NCBI RefSeq assembly: GCF_038007285.1
Contig: NZ_JBBOWX010000001.1
Location: 1,009,501-1,073,500, forward strand
Origin: Sporosarcina sp. FSL K6-3457
Lineage (GTDB): Bacteria; Bacillota; Bacilli; Bacillales_A; Planococcaceae
Direction of reading: 5' to 3'
Length of the DNA: 64,000 bases
The translations under genes and the position numbers were made by a program. The notes beneath the pieces are model-generated. The model saw nothing but the letters and a program-made list of their open reading frames with translations. It was not told the DNA's origin and made no database searches. Numbering within the stretch: the stretch's first letter is position 1; each line of letters opens with the position of its first letter. Shown here piece after piece: positions 17,981 through 27,980 of the stretch.

Positions 17981-19029
17981 AGGTGCTTGTTGTCGATGAT
18001 GAAGGAATCATTCGTAAAGGTGTAAGTAAATTGCTCTTGAATTGTCATAAACCAGTTTCAGAAGTTATGGAAGCTAGAAATGGAAAAATTGCTCTTGAAC
18101 TAATCAAGGTGAATGAGCCGGATGTAGTAATTACCGATATTCGGATGCCGGTGATGGATGGGCTTAAGTTAGTAGAACAACTAAAAAAGCATTATGCGGA
18201 TATAGAAATTATAATATTGACAGGATATGCTGACTTTAGTTATGCCCATAAAGCATTGCAATTTGGTGTAAGTGATTATTTATTAAAACCGGTAACGCAA
18301 GAGGGAATAAACGAAATTATTATGAAGGTGTTGTCAAAAAATCCGGCTAAATGGACAGATCATTTGGAAGTCGAAATGATACGAGTTTTAGAGGATACTG
18401 TGACCGATTTGGTGAAAATTATTTTATCGGAAAACAAAGAAGAGCTGAAAATTCTCTTGGAAAATTGGTTTCTTATTTGTCTGAATAAGGGTTTTACGTT
18501 ATTGAAAGTAAAACAATTGATGGGCCACTTTCATCTACTGTATAAATCAAAAATTCTATTGTATCAACAAGATTTTAGCACGGATGAACAGACAATTAGC
18601 AATGCATCGGCTTCGTTGGCGGAATTATTCGATAATTACTATGCTTATATGTTAAATCAAATAGAGAATATTTCGAGACGGAGGATACCGAGTAATAAAC
18701 GTGTAATCGATTATGTGATAGAGCAGATACATAATGATTATTATCATCCTGAATTAAATATTCATACGCTCGCGGAAAAGGTCAATATGACAACTGCTTA
18801 CTTAAGTAAAATGTTTCGTGAGGTCATGCGTGTTCCTATTACTCAATACATTAGTGAGCATCGACTTGAACAGACTCGAAATCGTTTAGAGTGGGATGGA
18901 GATACAACAATCAGTAGGATTGCAGAAGAATGTGGGTTCAATGATTACCCTTACTTCTCCAAGATTTTTAAAAGGACGTATGGTATTTCACCAATAGAAT
19001 ATAGGGAGAAGTTTCACTTTGGACAGTAA
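17977..19029 (+). CDS. AraC-type response regulator, YesN family
   Basis: A 350-residue cytoplasmic regulator. The N-terminal receiver domain (1-120) has acidic residues DDE at 7-9, phospho-acceptor Asp54 in TDIRMPVMDG and Lys104 in LLKPV. A middle helical region follows, then a C-terminal AraC DNA-binding domain (about 245-345) with two helix-turn-helix units ending FNDYPYFSKIFKRTYGISPIEYR. It is coupled to the kinase gene and probably activates the binding-protein and permease genes downstream. Confidence 0.93.
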   Translation: MKVLVVDDEGIIRKGVSKLLLNCHKPVSEVMEARNGKIALELIKVNEPDVVITDIRMPVMDGLKLVEQLKKHYADIEIIILTGYADFSYAHKALQFGVSDYLLKPVTQEGINEIIMKVLSKNPAKWTDHLEVEMIRVLEDTVTDLVKIILSENKEELKILLENWFLICLNKGFTLLKVKQLMGHFHLLYKSKILLYQQDFSTDEQTISNASASLAELFDNYYAYMLNQIENISRRRIPSNKRVIDYVIEQIHNDYYHPELNIHTLAEKVNMTTAYLSKMFREVMRVPITQYISEHRLEQTRNRLEWDGDTTISRIAEECGFNDYPYFSKIFKRTYGISPIEYREKFHFGQ

Positions 19030-19101
19030 GGAGAAGAAAATTCAGATTGTTTTAATTAGAAAGATTTTTATAGGACAAGGAAAGATGTTCTAAGACATGG
19101 T

Positions 19102-19115
19102 TGAAAGCCCTTTCA
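19102..19115. promoter_or_regulatory. Possible catabolite-response (cre) site
   Basis: TGAAAGCCCTTTCA fits the CcpA cre consensus TGWAARCGYTWNCW except at the central G, which is normally well conserved. It lies 155 bases upstream of the sugar-binding lipoprotein gene, where carbon catabolite control would be sensible. The mismatch keeps confidence low. The rest of the gap 19030-19269 shows nothing I can support. Confidence 0.35.
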
Positions 19116-19269
19116 TAGATTAACATTGCATTTAGGTTAAGTAATAACTTTTTTGAAATTAATCAAAGAAGACTTGGAGAGGATGAGTGATAAAGGAAAA
19201 GGATGAGGAGAAGTTAATGTTTTTAGGTAACTGAAATTATATCAAAGTAATTGAAATGGAGGGCTAAAA

Positions 19270-20679
19270 ATGAATAAGAAAATGCCGTTGAAATGTATCT
19301 TACTAGTTTACTCTATCGCAATGATTTTTGTGCTTGCAGCATGTGGTGGTAAGGATGAAGATCCTGTTCAAACATCAGATTCGACACAGCCTTCAGGTAC
19401 AGAGGGTAGTGATGAGCAAATAGGGTCTGAGGTTGAGACATGGGGAGAGTCGATTAAAGACAAATTTGATGGACAAGAAATCAAGTTGGCATTTGCGACG
19501 CATCCTTCGACAGATGCGTTCCAAAAGATGACTAAGGATTTTGAAAAAGTGACTGGAGTAAAAGTCCGTTGGGAAGTCATGGAACAAACTTACCTAAAAA
19601 ATAAGCAGTTAATGGATTTTACTGCTAAGACAGGGACCTATGATGTTTTGATGGTTGATAACTTTTGGGGTGATGAATATGTATCTAAGAAAGTGATTGA
19701 GCCATTGGATAAATATATTGATGATAAAAATTTGACGCCTGACTGGTTTGACTATGAAGATATTGTACCGGCTTATCGAAATGGTTTTACAAAATATAAT
19801 GGAGAAACATACGGTATTCCGACAGCTGGTGAAACGAGATTTGTAGGATATCGAACTGACTTATTTGAAAAGTACGATAAAGAGCCTCCGAAAACAATGG
19901 ATGAGTTTCTAGAATTAGCTGAGTTTTTTAATGGAAAAGAGCAAGGTTTGTATGGCGTATCGATGCGAGCGCAACGTGGTATTCATTTTGCATCAGGTTT
20001 AATGGGTGTTTTATATAACTTTAGCGATGGTTTCTTTGATCAAGAAACAGGTGAAATTTTGATGACTGACCCTAAGACTGTCCAAGCATTACAATTTTAT
20101 GTTGATATGTTGAAGAATGCCCCGCCAGACGTCGCTTCTTATACGCATGAAGAAGCACTATCTGCTTTTATGGCTGGAAAATCGGCTATGTGGTTGGACG
20201 CTACTGCTATTGCCCCAGCGATATTGGATCCGGAGAAATCTTCAGTTTTTGATAAGGTCGCATTTGTTCCTACACCAGAAGGTCCAGCGGGGCGAGCAAG
20301 TGCTCTAGCAGGCTGGAGTATGGCGATTCCGGAAAACTCGAAAAATAAAGAAGCAGCATGGGCTTTCATTCTTTACATGAATAGTAGGTCAATGGGTGAG
20401 GAATATATGGCCAATGGCGGTGTACCTGTAAGGACTTCTCAATTTGAAGGTTCGGATAGTACGGGTGGAAATGCTCTTAACATAGCAATCTTAGAGGCTT
20501 TAGAAGATGCTAATGCACTAGTTGAAAGGGGAATATCTTGGGTTCCTCCGAGTGCTAAATTAGGTCAAATACTAGATCGGGTAGGTTATTACGGCAGTAT
20601 GGCTTTAAGTGATGAAATGAGTGTAGAAGAAGCAAGTAAAAAAGCTCAAAAGGAAATCGAAGAAATCGGAATAAAATAA
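19270..20679 (+). CDS. Sugar ABC transporter substrate-binding lipoprotein (family 1)
   Basis: A 469-residue extracellular solute-binding protein. A signal peptide ends in the lipobox LAAC (Cys25), followed by an Asp/Ser/Thr-rich tether and a family-1 domain (KLAFATHPSTDAFQKMTKDFEK, TYDVLMVDNFW, GIPTAGETRFVGYR, GWSMAIPENSKNKEAAWAF). The size and motifs are those of sugar or polyol receptors. Ribosome site ATGGAGGG precedes ATG. It precedes two permease genes, with a terminator-like hairpin between, which would give more binding protein than permease. Ligand unknown. Confidence 0.92.
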   Translation: MNKKMPLKCILLVYSIAMIFVLAACGGKDEDPVQTSDSTQPSGTEGSDEQIGSEVETWGESIKDKFDGQEIKLAFATHPSTDAFQKMTKDFEKVTGVKVRWEVMEQTYLKNKQLMDFTAKTGTYDVLMVDNFWGDEYVSKKVIEPLDKYIDDKNLTPDWFDYEDIVPAYRNGFTKYNGETYGIPTAGETRFVGYRTDLFEKYDKEPPKTMDEFLELAEFFNGKEQGLYGVSMRAQRGIHFASGLMGVLYNFSDGFFDQETGEILMTDPKTVQALQFYVDMLKNAPPDVASYTHEEALSAFMAGKSAMWLDATAIAPAILDPEKSSVFDKVAFVPTPEGPAGRASALAGWSMAIPENSKNKEAAWAFILYMNSRSMGEEYMANGGVPVRTSQFEGSDSTGGNALNIAILEALEDANALVERGISWVPPSAKLGQILDRVGYYGSMALSDEMSVEEASKKAQKEIEEIGIK

Positions 20680-20683
20680 GCGT

Positions 20684-20716
20684 AATACAGGGCCGTGTGA
20701 CAGCCCTGTATTTTTA
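20684..20716 (+). terminator. Intra-operon hairpin (partial terminator)
   Basis: AATACAGGGC and GCCCTGTATT form a perfect 10-bp stem with a 9-base loop, followed by TTT. It lies 4 bases past the binding-protein stop and before the permease genes, a usual way to keep binding protein in excess. Confidence 0.85.
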
Positions 20717-20737
20717 AAAAAAGTGAAGGGGGACCTT

Positions 20738-21613
20738 ATGATACATTCATATTTTATACGCAAACCTCACATGGTTTACATTATGCCTGCGATATTAGTG
20801 TTAGGGTTACTTACTTTAATACCTACTATATTTTTGTATTTTCTCAGTATTACAGATTATGAATTAGGATCAGAAACCTTTAAGGTCGTCTGGTTTGAAA
20901 ACTATTTGAGATTATTTAATAGTGCTGAGTTTTGGAAGTCTTTTAACATAAGTATTTCCTTTAGTATCATTGTTACTTCAATTGAATTAATACTAGGATT
21001 TTATCTTGCGAAATTATTAGATCGGGAAATGAGATTAAAATTTCTTGTTTTTGCTTGTTTAATTGTACCAATTGCTATGACTCCAAGTATTACAGGACAG
21101 ATATGGAAATTAATGCTGAGCTCGGAGTATGGTGTAATCAACTATTTATTAGAAATATCTATGGGGCTAAAAGTCATATGGTTATCCCCCGCGAATGCAT
21201 TTCTTTCTGTTGTTTTAGTTGATATTTGGCAGAATACCCCGTTTGTTGCACTTATCATTTATGCAGGATTAAAAGCATTGCCAGAAGATCCTTATGAAGC
21301 AGCTGTTATGGACGGAGCGAGTCGTTTCCAGTTATTTAGATATATTACGCTGCCTTTGTTAAGACCAATTATACTGTTGGCTGTTATTTTCAGACTAATC
21401 GATTCCCTGAGAACATTCGATATTCCATTTTCTTTAACACAAGGCGGGCCTGGTAGTGCAACAGAGTTCTTAAGTATGCATATATACCGTTTAGGCTTTG
21501 CCCAAACAGGATGGGTAGGAAGGGCATCCGCAACATCTGTTATATTACTAACGCTCACTACGATTATTAGCCTATTGCTAATTCGTCTAATGAGAAAGGG
21601 AGGGAAAAATTAA
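20738..21613 (+). CDS. Sugar ABC transporter permease (MalF-like)
   Basis: A 291-residue inner-membrane permease with six membrane segments. The EAA loop, which docks the ATPase, reads YEAAVMDGASRFQLFRYITLPLLRP. ATG 20738 is chosen because GAAGGGGG ends 5 bases before it; the upstream GTG at 20723 would overlap that ribosome site. It pairs with the permease at 21616. No ATPase gene lies in this cluster, so a shared multi-sugar ATPase (MsmX type) encoded elsewhere probably drives it. Confidence 0.93.
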   Translation: MIHSYFIRKPHMVYIMPAILVLGLLTLIPTIFLYFLSITDYELGSETFKVVWFENYLRLFNSAEFWKSFNISISFSIIVTSIELILGFYLAKLLDREMRLKFLVFACLIVPIAMTPSITGQIWKLMLSSEYGVINYLLEISMGLKVIWLSPANAFLSVVLVDIWQNTPFVALIIYAGLKALPEDPYEAAVMDGASRFQLFRYITLPLLRPIILLAVIFRLIDSLRTFDIPFSLTQGGPGSATEFLSMHIYRLGFAQTGWVGRASATSVILLTLTTIISLLLIRLMRKGGKN

Positions 21614-21615
21614 TA

Positions 21616-22446
21616 ATGAACACAATAACAACTCAGAAAACGATAATCAATTTTTTGATGAGAATTGTCGTTGTCTTTATTTGTATCATTTGTATATTTC
21701 CACTTTTTTGGATGTTGGTAATTAGTTTGAAGACAGGTACCCAAACGCTTGATCCAAGTATTTGGTTATTTAAGCCTACATTTGAAAACTATAAGGAAGC
21801 CTTTCTAAATCGTAATATTCTAGATTACATGAAAAATAGTTTGATTGTTGTGTTCTTGACAACTGTAATTTCAATTTTTATAGGTGGCTTAGCTGCATAT
21901 GGGTTTGCTCGATTTGAATTTAAAAAGAGAGAGGATTTGGCATTTTGGGTATTAAGTTTAAGAATGCTACCGCCGATGGCAACTGTTATTCCGTTTTTTG
22001 TTATGGCGCGGATGCTGAACATTCTTGATACTCATCTTGTTCTAATCATTTGTTATATGTTATTTAATATTCCTTTTACAATTTGGATGATGCGTGGATT
22101 CTTTGAAGAAATTCCACAGGCAATTGAAGAAGCCGCTTTTATTGACGGTTGCTCAAGATTTCAAGTATTCACTAAAGTGCTATTGCCTTTATCTACTCCG
22201 GGTCTTATTGCAACCGCTATTTTTTGCATCATTAACTCGTGGAATGAATTTGTTTTTGCGTTGTTTTTAACGAGTTCGGACGCGATTACACTTCCTACAA
22301 CAGTCACTTTATTTTTATCAATTTCTGGAGTTGCTTGGGGAGAAATGTCTGCTGTTGGTGTCATTACAATCTTACCAGTCCTTGTGTTTGCAATGATTGT
22401 ACAAAAATATATGATTCGCGGACTTACTTTCGGTGGAGTGAAATAG
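21616..22446 (+). CDS. Sugar ABC transporter permease (MalG-like)
   Basis: A 276-residue permease with six membrane segments and the EAA loop EEAAFIDGCSRFQVFTKVLLPLSTPG. It starts 2 bases after the stop of the first permease, so the two are translationally coupled. MalG-type subunits form a heterodimer with the MalF type. The next gene, a dehydrogenase, follows 29 bases later with its own AAGGAGG site. Confidence 0.93.
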   Translation: MNTITTQKTIINFLMRIVVVFICIICIFPLFWMLVISLKTGTQTLDPSIWLFKPTFENYKEAFLNRNILDYMKNSLIVVFLTTVISIFIGGLAAYGFARFEFKKREDLAFWVLSLRMLPPMATVIPFFVMARMLNILDTHLVLIICYMLFNIPFTIWMMRGFFEEIPQAIEEAAFIDGCSRFQVFTKVLLPLSTPGLIATAIFCIINSWNEFVFALFLTSSDAITLPTTVTLFLSISGVAWGEMSAVGVITILPVLVFAMIVQKYMIRGLTFGGVK

Positions 22447-22475
22447 TGACAATTTAACTTAAGGAGGAGAATCCT

Positions 22476-23489
22476 GTGAAAGTAGCGGTAGTTGGCACTG
22501 GATTTATGGGGAGAACTCATACGGAGGCTTACCTTCGTATACCAGGTGTGAAATTGGTTGGGGTTTATACTACGAGGGGGATTTCTACTGTTGACAAGGC
22601 TCAGTTTGGAGTGACGGTTTATACATCATTCGAGCAGATGGTTTCAGAAACAAAGCCAGATGTAGTCAGTATCTGTTTACCAACCCATTTCCATAAAGAA
22701 TATGTACTTAAAGCAGCGGAAATGGGTGTGAATATTATTTGTGAGAAGCCGATTGCACCCACATTATCTGAGGCGAGGGAAATGATTGAGACTTGCGAGC
22801 GCTATGGTGTCCGGTTATTTATAGCACATATACTTCGTTTCTTCCCTGATTATCAGAACATAAGTCATCAAGTTTTGGAGGGGGCAATTGGCAAGGTTGG
22901 TGTCGTTCACACCAAGCGTATGGTCGGGCATCCGGGGGGCGGAAATTCTTGGTACGATGATCCAGCTAAAAGTGGTGGGGTCATAATGGATCTAATGATT
23001 CATGATATCGATTTTGTACGTTCTGTAAATGGAGAAGTGAAAAGTGTTTATGCAATGCATAAAAGCACACCTGGAATTGAATACGCGCTGATAACGCTCA
23101 AATTTGAGAATGGCATCATTGCAAATCTTGAAGGATTATGGGGCCATACAAAATCACTTGAAACAGCATGTGAATTTGCAGGAAAGCAAGGCATGATACG
23201 TACTAATAGCGAGCAAACTTCGAGTGTGAGGTTGAAGGTATTGTCTACAGCAGATGATTCCGCAGTTACTACGATTCCGTTAAGTCCATTAAATCATGAT
23301 CCATATCGTATTCAACTGGAACACTTCATCAACTGCATCCGTGATGGTACGGATCCGATTGTTACAACTCAGGATGCCTATAAGGCAATTGAATTGTCGC
23401 TTGCTGCTATTGAATCAGCCAGAATAGGAAAGCCTATCGACTTGAATAAATTTCATAGAGTAAATGTATCGGGAGGGAAGACGTTATGA
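22476..23489 (+). CDS. Gfo/Idh/MocA family NAD(P)-dependent dehydrogenase 1
   Basis: A 337-residue oxidoreductase. The N-terminal Rossmann fold has VAVVGTGFMGRTHTEAYL, and the family signature CEKPIA (Lys of EKP is catalytic) is near residue 95. The C-terminal domain contains DLMIHDIDFVRSV with the usual His. GTG is the start, with an AAGGAGGAG ribosome site. It is the first of three consecutive paralogues that follow the sugar permeases, suggesting sequential or alternative oxidation of the imported sugar or polyol. It overlaps the next gene by 4 bases. Confidence 0.9.
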   Translation: MKVAVVGTGFMGRTHTEAYLRIPGVKLVGVYTTRGISTVDKAQFGVTVYTSFEQMVSETKPDVVSICLPTHFHKEYVLKAAEMGVNIICEKPIAPTLSEAREMIETCERYGVRLFIAHILRFFPDYQNISHQVLEGAIGKVGVVHTKRMVGHPGGGNSWYDDPAKSGGVIMDLMIHDIDFVRSVNGEVKSVYAMHKSTPGIEYALITLKFENGIIANLEGLWGHTKSLETACEFAGKQGMIRTNSEQTSSVRLKVLSTADDSAVTTIPLSPLNHDPYRIQLEHFINCIRDGTDPIVTTQDAYKAIELSLAAIESARIGKPIDLNKFHRVNVSGGKTL

Positions 23490-24499
23490 CCAAACTTAAA
23501 GTTGGGATGATTAGTTTTGCACATGCTGGCCATCCTGATAGCTATCTCAGTGAGTTAATGGACCACCCAAATGTTGAAGTAATAGGGATTGCTGATGAAA
23601 ATCAGGATAGGGTACAAAAATATATAGAGTTATATGATATCCCCTATTATGTAGATTACAAAGAACTTTTAAAAACAGACTGCGATGCTGTTTTTATCTG
23701 TTCAAAATATGTAAATCATGCAAAATTAACGCTTGAAGCGGCTCGTGCTGGCAAGCATATTATGTGTGAAAAACCGCTTGGTCTTTCTATTGAAGAGATG
23801 CAGAATATGATTGCTGTGTGCAAGGAACAAGGTGTGCAATTGATGACGGCATTCCCATGTAGGTTTTCGTCGCCGGTGATTCAAGCAAAGGCATTCATTG
23901 ATCGTGGAGATCTTGGTGAAATCCTGGCTATTAAAGGAACAAATCGCGGCATAATGCCTGGAGATTGGTTCGTCGATCGTGCTGTATCTGGGGGTGGGGC
24001 GATCATGGATCATACAGTGCATGTGATGGATTTAATGAACTGGTTTTTGTCCGTTCCCGTACAAGAGGTGTATGCGGAGGCGGGTACCAATTTTTATGAA
24101 CTCGACGTAGAAGATTCTGGGATGGTTCATGTCAAATTCAAAAACGGCGTTATTGGAGTAGTCGATACAAGCTGGTCATTTTGCAAATCGTTCCCAAGAA
24201 GTTTTGATGTAACGCTAAATATTATTGGCACAAAAGGTGTTTTATCAGTCGACGCACTTGCACAAAGTAATGAGGTATATAGGGATGATGTAATGAAAGC
24301 TGAATGGAGTTTCTGGGGAGACGAGATGGATAAGGCGCTTGTTCATTCGTTTGTCGATGCATTGAGGAGGGGAAGTAATGTTCCTATTACTGGAGAAGAT
24401 GGTTTGAACTCGACTGCTGTTGCGCTTGCGGCTTACGAATCGCTCAGGACGAAAAATCCGGTTAAGATGGAATTATTTTATGCACTGGGTGGTAAGTAA
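23486..24499 (+). CDS. Gfo/Idh/MocA family NAD(P)-dependent dehydrogenase 2
   Basis: A 337-residue member. Its nucleotide-binding start is atypical, VGMISFAHAGHPDSYL in place of the usual GxGxxG, while CEKPLG and MDHTVHVMDLMNW are intact. The missing glycine-rich loop suggests a changed cofactor mode or a role outside classical NAD-linked oxidation; other members with AHAGH starts exist in sugar clusters. It is coupled to dehydrogenase 1 by an ATGA overlap. Confidence 0.88.
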   Translation: MTKLKVGMISFAHAGHPDSYLSELMDHPNVEVIGIADENQDRVQKYIELYDIPYYVDYKELLKTDCDAVFICSKYVNHAKLTLEAARAGKHIMCEKPLGLSIEEMQNMIAVCKEQGVQLMTAFPCRFSSPVIQAKAFIDRGDLGEILAIKGTNRGIMPGDWFVDRAVSGGGAIMDHTVHVMDLMNWFLSVPVQEVYAEAGTNFYELDVEDSGMVHVKFKNGVIGVVDTSWSFCKSFPRSFDVTLNIIGTKGVLSVDALAQSNEVYRDDVMKAEWSFWGDEMDKALVHSFVDALRRGSNVPITGEDGLNSTAVALAAYESLRTKNPVKMELFYALGGK

Positions 24500-24521
24500 T
24501 TAATGGAAGGATATGAGATGT

Positions 24522-25553
24522 ATGACTACTATTAAAATGGCAATCGTAGGAGCCGGGACATGGGGAGAGACCCATGCATTCATATATAACGATCATCCAA
24601 ACGCTGAAGTCGTAGCGATTTGTGATCTGAATTTAGAGCGTGCACAAGACTTGGCAGAAAAATTTAACATACCGATGTCGAATGTGTACACTGACCATCA
24701 GGAGATGCTCAAAAAAGCAGATATAGATGCCGTAGCAATTGTGACACCCGATTATGCGCACACTAAAGTTGCTATTGATTGTGCTAATGCGAAGAAACAT
24801 ATGATTATTGAGAAGCCGTTAACTACAACACGTAGTGAGGCAATAGCAATTATTGAAGCGATAAAAAAAAATGAAGTTAGAATGATGGTTGATTTACATA
24901 GCCGTTGGAGCCCCTTGTTTGCGATTCCTAAAGAATCAATCGATAATGGAGAAATTGGAGAGCCTTACAGTGCCTATTATCGTTTGAATGATATTAAATG
25001 GGTCGCAACTGATTTACTTCCATGGGCAGAAAAATCATCAATTTTATGGTTCCTCGGCTATCATGCTGTAGATGTATTGCGATGGTTTTTTAATGATGAG
25101 GTTACTCGTGTTTATTCTGTTTCACGTTCAGGCATTTTGCAAAACCTGGGTGTAGATACAGTAGATATTTATCAAACCATTTTGGAATTCAAAAATGGAG
25201 GGATTGCTACTTTAGAAAACGGTTGGATTACCCCAAATACGAATCCAAATGTGAACGATATGAAATTGAATATGACAGGAACGAAAGGAATGTTTAACAT
25301 TGATCCAACTCATAGTCAAATGATGGAACGGTTTACGGAAGAGAGAGCTGATAGACCTGATATGCTCGTTCGCCACTTTATTCATGGTAAACCAAAAGGG
25401 TTTGCTTATGAAAGTATTCGTCATTTTGTAGATCAGTTGGTATCTGGAGAAGATTTTTATGTCAGTATAGACGATGCATATAATACGACGATGGTTATTT
25501 TAGCAATTATTGAATCGGCGAAAACAAGGCAACCTGTAGTAGTAGAGTATTAA
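24522..25553 (+). CDS. Gfo/Idh/MocA family NAD(P)-dependent dehydrogenase 3
   Basis: A 343-residue member with the classical loop MAIVGAGTWGETHAF, IEKPLT, and the conserved FLGYHAVDVLRWFF in the C-terminal domain. ATG 24513 is only 2 bases from GGAAGG; ATG 24522 is 11 bases away and places the Rossmann strand at the usual distance from the N-terminus, so I prefer 24522 with modest confidence. It is the last gene of the sugar operon, followed about 100 bases later by a terminator. Confidence 0.88.
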   Translation: MTTIKMAIVGAGTWGETHAFIYNDHPNAEVVAICDLNLERAQDLAEKFNIPMSNVYTDHQEMLKKADIDAVAIVTPDYAHTKVAIDCANAKKHMIIEKPLTTTRSEAIAIIEAIKKNEVRMMVDLHSRWSPLFAIPKESIDNGEIGEPYSAYYRLNDIKWVATDLLPWAEKSSILWFLGYHAVDVLRWFFNDEVTRVYSVSRSGILQNLGVDTVDIYQTILEFKNGGIATLENGWITPNTNPNVNDMKLNMTGTKGMFNIDPTHSQMMERFTEERADRPDMLVRHFIHGKPKGFAYESIRHFVDQLVSGEDFYVSIDDAYNTTMVILAIIESAKTRQPVVVEY

Positions 25554-25654
25554 CATATATTACCGGATTATTAATCCCGCAAAGGGTATTTGATTTAGCA
25601 AGAAATGGCGAATAATTAAACAGGAGTCATTCTGAATATAATAAATTAAGGACC

Positions 25655-25688
25655 AAAAAGGTGGCATTTATTGAATGCTACCTTTTTT
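25655..25688 (+). terminator. Terminator of the sugar operon
   Basis: AAAAAGGTGGCATT pairs with AATGCTACCTTTTTT, with one G-T wobble and a short loop, followed by more T residues. It lies about 100 bases past the last dehydrogenase gene. Confidence 0.88.
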
Positions 25689-25737
25689 TATTGCTTAGGA
25701 AATCTCGTACTGTGGATAAGTCGGAACAGGGTGATTC

Positions 25738-25812
25738 CTCGTCTAGGCTCCAGCGCCTAGCCCCTCGAGTCGCTTCGGGGCTGAACAGGCGCTTGCGCTT
25801 TTGTTCTGAGAG
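25738..25812. repeat. GC-rich repeat with nested palindromes
   Basis: GTCTAGGCTCCAGCGCCTAG, then CCCCTCGAGTCGCTTCGGGG, then GGCGCTTGCGC are three short palindromes in a row. Similar wording is widespread between genes in Bacillaceae. A related start (GTCTAGGCTTCAGCG) is at 31252. It stands alone between the sugar-operon terminator and arsR. Confidence 0.55.
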
Positions 25813-25880
25813 AAATAAGTTATACACTTGCTTATATAAGCATATGATTATATGATGGTTTAGGAACGGAGGGATGGTCT

Positions 25881-26228
25881 ATGAATACAGCTGTGAAAAC
25901 AGATATGCAAAGAGCATCACAATTACTAAAATTGCTTGGAGATCAAACGCGTTTAACGATGATGAAACTGCTTCAATCACATGATTGTTGCGTGTGTGAG
26001 TTTACTGTGATGTTCAATATGAGCCAGCCGGCGATTAGTCAGCATTTGCGTAAACTGCGAGATATTGAGTTAGTGAAAGAAACGCGCAAAGGAAAATGGA
26101 TTTTTTATTCGATTAATGAAGATCATGACGATTATCCGTTTATACAAAATGTCCTTGGACAGCTGCCAGGACAGGATGAGATGGTTACTGATTTGGAAGC
26201 GCAAGGTTTGCGGATTTGTTGTGAGTAG
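25881..26228 (+). CDS. arsR: ArsR-family arsenic-responsive repressor
   Basis: A 115-residue winged-helix repressor. The metal-binding cysteines are in HDCCVCEF (Cys36, Cys37, Cys39) in helix alpha-3, followed by the recognition helix [16 protein letters not shown] further Cys pair ends the protein (RICCE). ELCVC-type cysteines bind arsenite, which releases the repressor from its own promoter. An AT-rich dyad upstream (TTATATAAGCATATGATTATA near 25830) is a possible operator. Ribosome site GGAGGGAT precedes ATG. First of three genes arsR-arsB-arsC. Confidence 0.95.
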   Translation: MNTAVKTDMQRASQLLKLLGDQTRLTMMKLLQSHDCCVCEFTVMFNMSQPAISQHLRKLRDIELVKETRKGKWIFYSINEDHDDYPFIQNVLGQLPGQDEMVTDLEAQGLRICCE

Positions 26229-26242
26229 GGGGAGGACGTAAG

Positions 26243-27538
26243 GTGTTTTTAGCGATAATGGCTGTATTGATTTTCATTGTGACACTTATTTTTGTTATTT
26301 GGCAGCCGCGGAATTTATCGATTGGCTGGTCAGCTTGTGGCGGGGCGATTATTGCTTTACTAGTAGGTGTTGTCAATTTTCAAGATGTACTAGACGTTAC
26401 GGGAATTGTTTGGAATGCGACACTCGCTTTTATTGCCATTATTATTATTTCTTTGATTTTAGATGAGATTGGTTTCTTTGAGTGGTCGGCTTTACATATG
26501 GCGCGGTTTGCCAAAGGCTCGGGTGTCCGCATGTTCATTTACGTGAGCATTCTTGGTGCGGTAGTGGCTGCTTTATTCGCGAATGATGGGGCTGCGTTGA
26601 TATTGACGCCAATTGTGCTGGCGATGGTGCGGAATTTGAATTTTAGTGAAAAGATGATTTTCCCTTTTATTATGGCGAGTGGGTTTATTGCAGATACGAC
26701 TTCGTTACCTCTAGTTGTGAGTAACTTAGTCAATATTGTTTCCGCTGACTTTTTCGGCATTGGCTTTGTTGAATATGCATCACGAATGATTGTGCCAAAC
26801 TTATTTGCTTTGGTGGCGAGTATTGTTGTGTTGTATTTATTTTTCCGTAAAAGTATTCCTGGAAAATTCGACGTGGCAGATGTGAAAAAACCGAAGGATG
26901 CGATAAAAGATCATCGGATGTTTCGTTTGTCCTGGGTAGTGTTAGCAGTATTACTAATTGGATATTTCTCTAGTGGATTTATAGGGATTCCTGTGTCGAT
27001 TGTGGCTGGCATTGTAGCGATATTCTTCTTGGTTATGGCGCAAAGAAGTCCTGCGGTTGAGACGAAGCAAGTGCTGAAAGGGGCTCCTTGGGCCATCGTG
27101 TTTTTCTCGATTGGGATGTATGTTGTCGTCTATGGTTTGCGCAATGCGGGTCTGACGAGTGTGCTCTCGGATGTTATTCAATTGGCAGCTGACCAAGGAT
27201 TATTTGTTGCCACGATGTCAATGGGCTTTATTGCCGCGTTTTTATCATCCATTATGAATAATATGCCGACGGTCATGATTGACGCTTTGGCGATTGCGGA
27301 AACGAATACTTCAGGGACAATTCGCGAAGCGCTGATTTACGCCAACGTGATTGGTTCGGATTTAGGTCCTAAGATTACGCCGATTGGTTCGTTAGCTACT
27401 TTGTTATGGCTACATGTTCTGTCGCAAAAAGGCATCAAGATTGCTTGGGGGACTTATTTTAAAATAGGGATCCTGTTAACTGTCCCTACGCTTTTCATTA
27501 CACTGCTAGGGTTATATATTTGGTTATTAATACTTTAG
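26243..27538 (+). CDS. arsB: Arsenite efflux pump ArsB
   Basis: A 431-residue membrane protein with about twelve hydrophobic segments. It has ArsB/ion-transporter features: [55 protein letters not shown] and [13 protein letters not shown]. It exports arsenite and antimonite, alone by the membrane potential or with ArsA, which is absent here. The GTG start has AGGGGGAGGA upstream and lies 15 bases behind arsR. Confidence 0.95.
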   Translation: MFLAIMAVLIFIVTLIFVIWQPRNLSIGWSACGGAIIALLVGVVNFQDVLDVTGIVWNATLAFIAIIIISLILDEIGFFEWSALHMARFAKGSGVRMFIYVSILGAVVAALFANDGAALILTPIVLAMVRNLNFSEKMIFPFIMASGFIADTTSLPLVVSNLVNIVSADFFGIGFVEYASRMIVPNLFALVASIVVLYLFFRKSIPGKFDVADVKKPKDAIKDHRMFRLSWVVLAVLLIGYFSSGFIGIPVSIVAGIVAIFFLVMAQRSPAVETKQVLKGAPWAIVFFSIGMYVVVYGLRNAGLTSVLSDVIQLAADQGLFVATMSMGFIAAFLSSIMNNMPTVMIDALAIAETNTSGTIREALIYANVIGSDLGPKITPIGSLATLLWLHVLSQKGIKIAWGTYFKIGILLTVPTLFITLLGLYIWLLIL

Positions 27539-27555
27539 AAATCGGAGGGGTAATC

Positions 27556-27975
27556 ATGTCAAAAAAGACGTTGTATTTCTTGTGTACTGGTAATTCTTGT
27601 CGGAGTCAGATAGCTGAAGGCTGGGGCAAAAAAATTCTTGGTGATGAATGGCAGGTACTTAGTGCAGGCATTGAAGCACATGGCGTTAACCCGAGTGCGG
27701 TGAAGGCGATGGATGAGGCTGGTATTGATATTACGACCCAAACATCGGATATGATTGATACACAAATTTTAAACAATGCAGATTTTGTTGTTACGCTTTG
27801 TGGCGATGCAGCTGATAAGTGTCCGATGACACCGCCTCATGTCAAACGTGCCCATTGGGGATTCGATGATCCAGCAAAGGCAGTGGGAACGGATGAAGAA
27901 AAATGGGCGTTTTTCCAGCGTGTACGTGATGAAATTGGTGTGAGAATTACGCAATTTGCTGAAACAGGGGAATAA
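27556..27975 (+). CDS. arsC: Arsenate reductase, thioredoxin-coupled ArsC
   Basis: A 139-residue enzyme with the low-molecular-weight phosphatase fold. The nucleophile loop is CTGNSCRSQ (Cys10, Cys15), and the redox pair is Cys82 and Cys89 in LCGDAADKC, the same numbering as the thioredoxin-linked ArsC of plasmid pI258. It reduces arsenate to arsenite for export by ArsB. The start is ATG 27556, 7 bases behind CGGAGGGG; the frame is open further upstream but overlaps arsB. It is the last gene of the operon, followed by a strong terminator. Confidence 0.96.
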   Translation: MSKKTLYFLCTGNSCRSQIAEGWGKKILGDEWQVLSAGIEAHGVNPSAVKAMDEAGIDITTQTSDMIDTQILNNADFVVTLCGDAADKCPMTPPHVKRAHWGFDDPAKAVGTDEEKWAFFQRVRDEIGVRITQFAETGE

Positions 27976-27980
27976 GTAAA

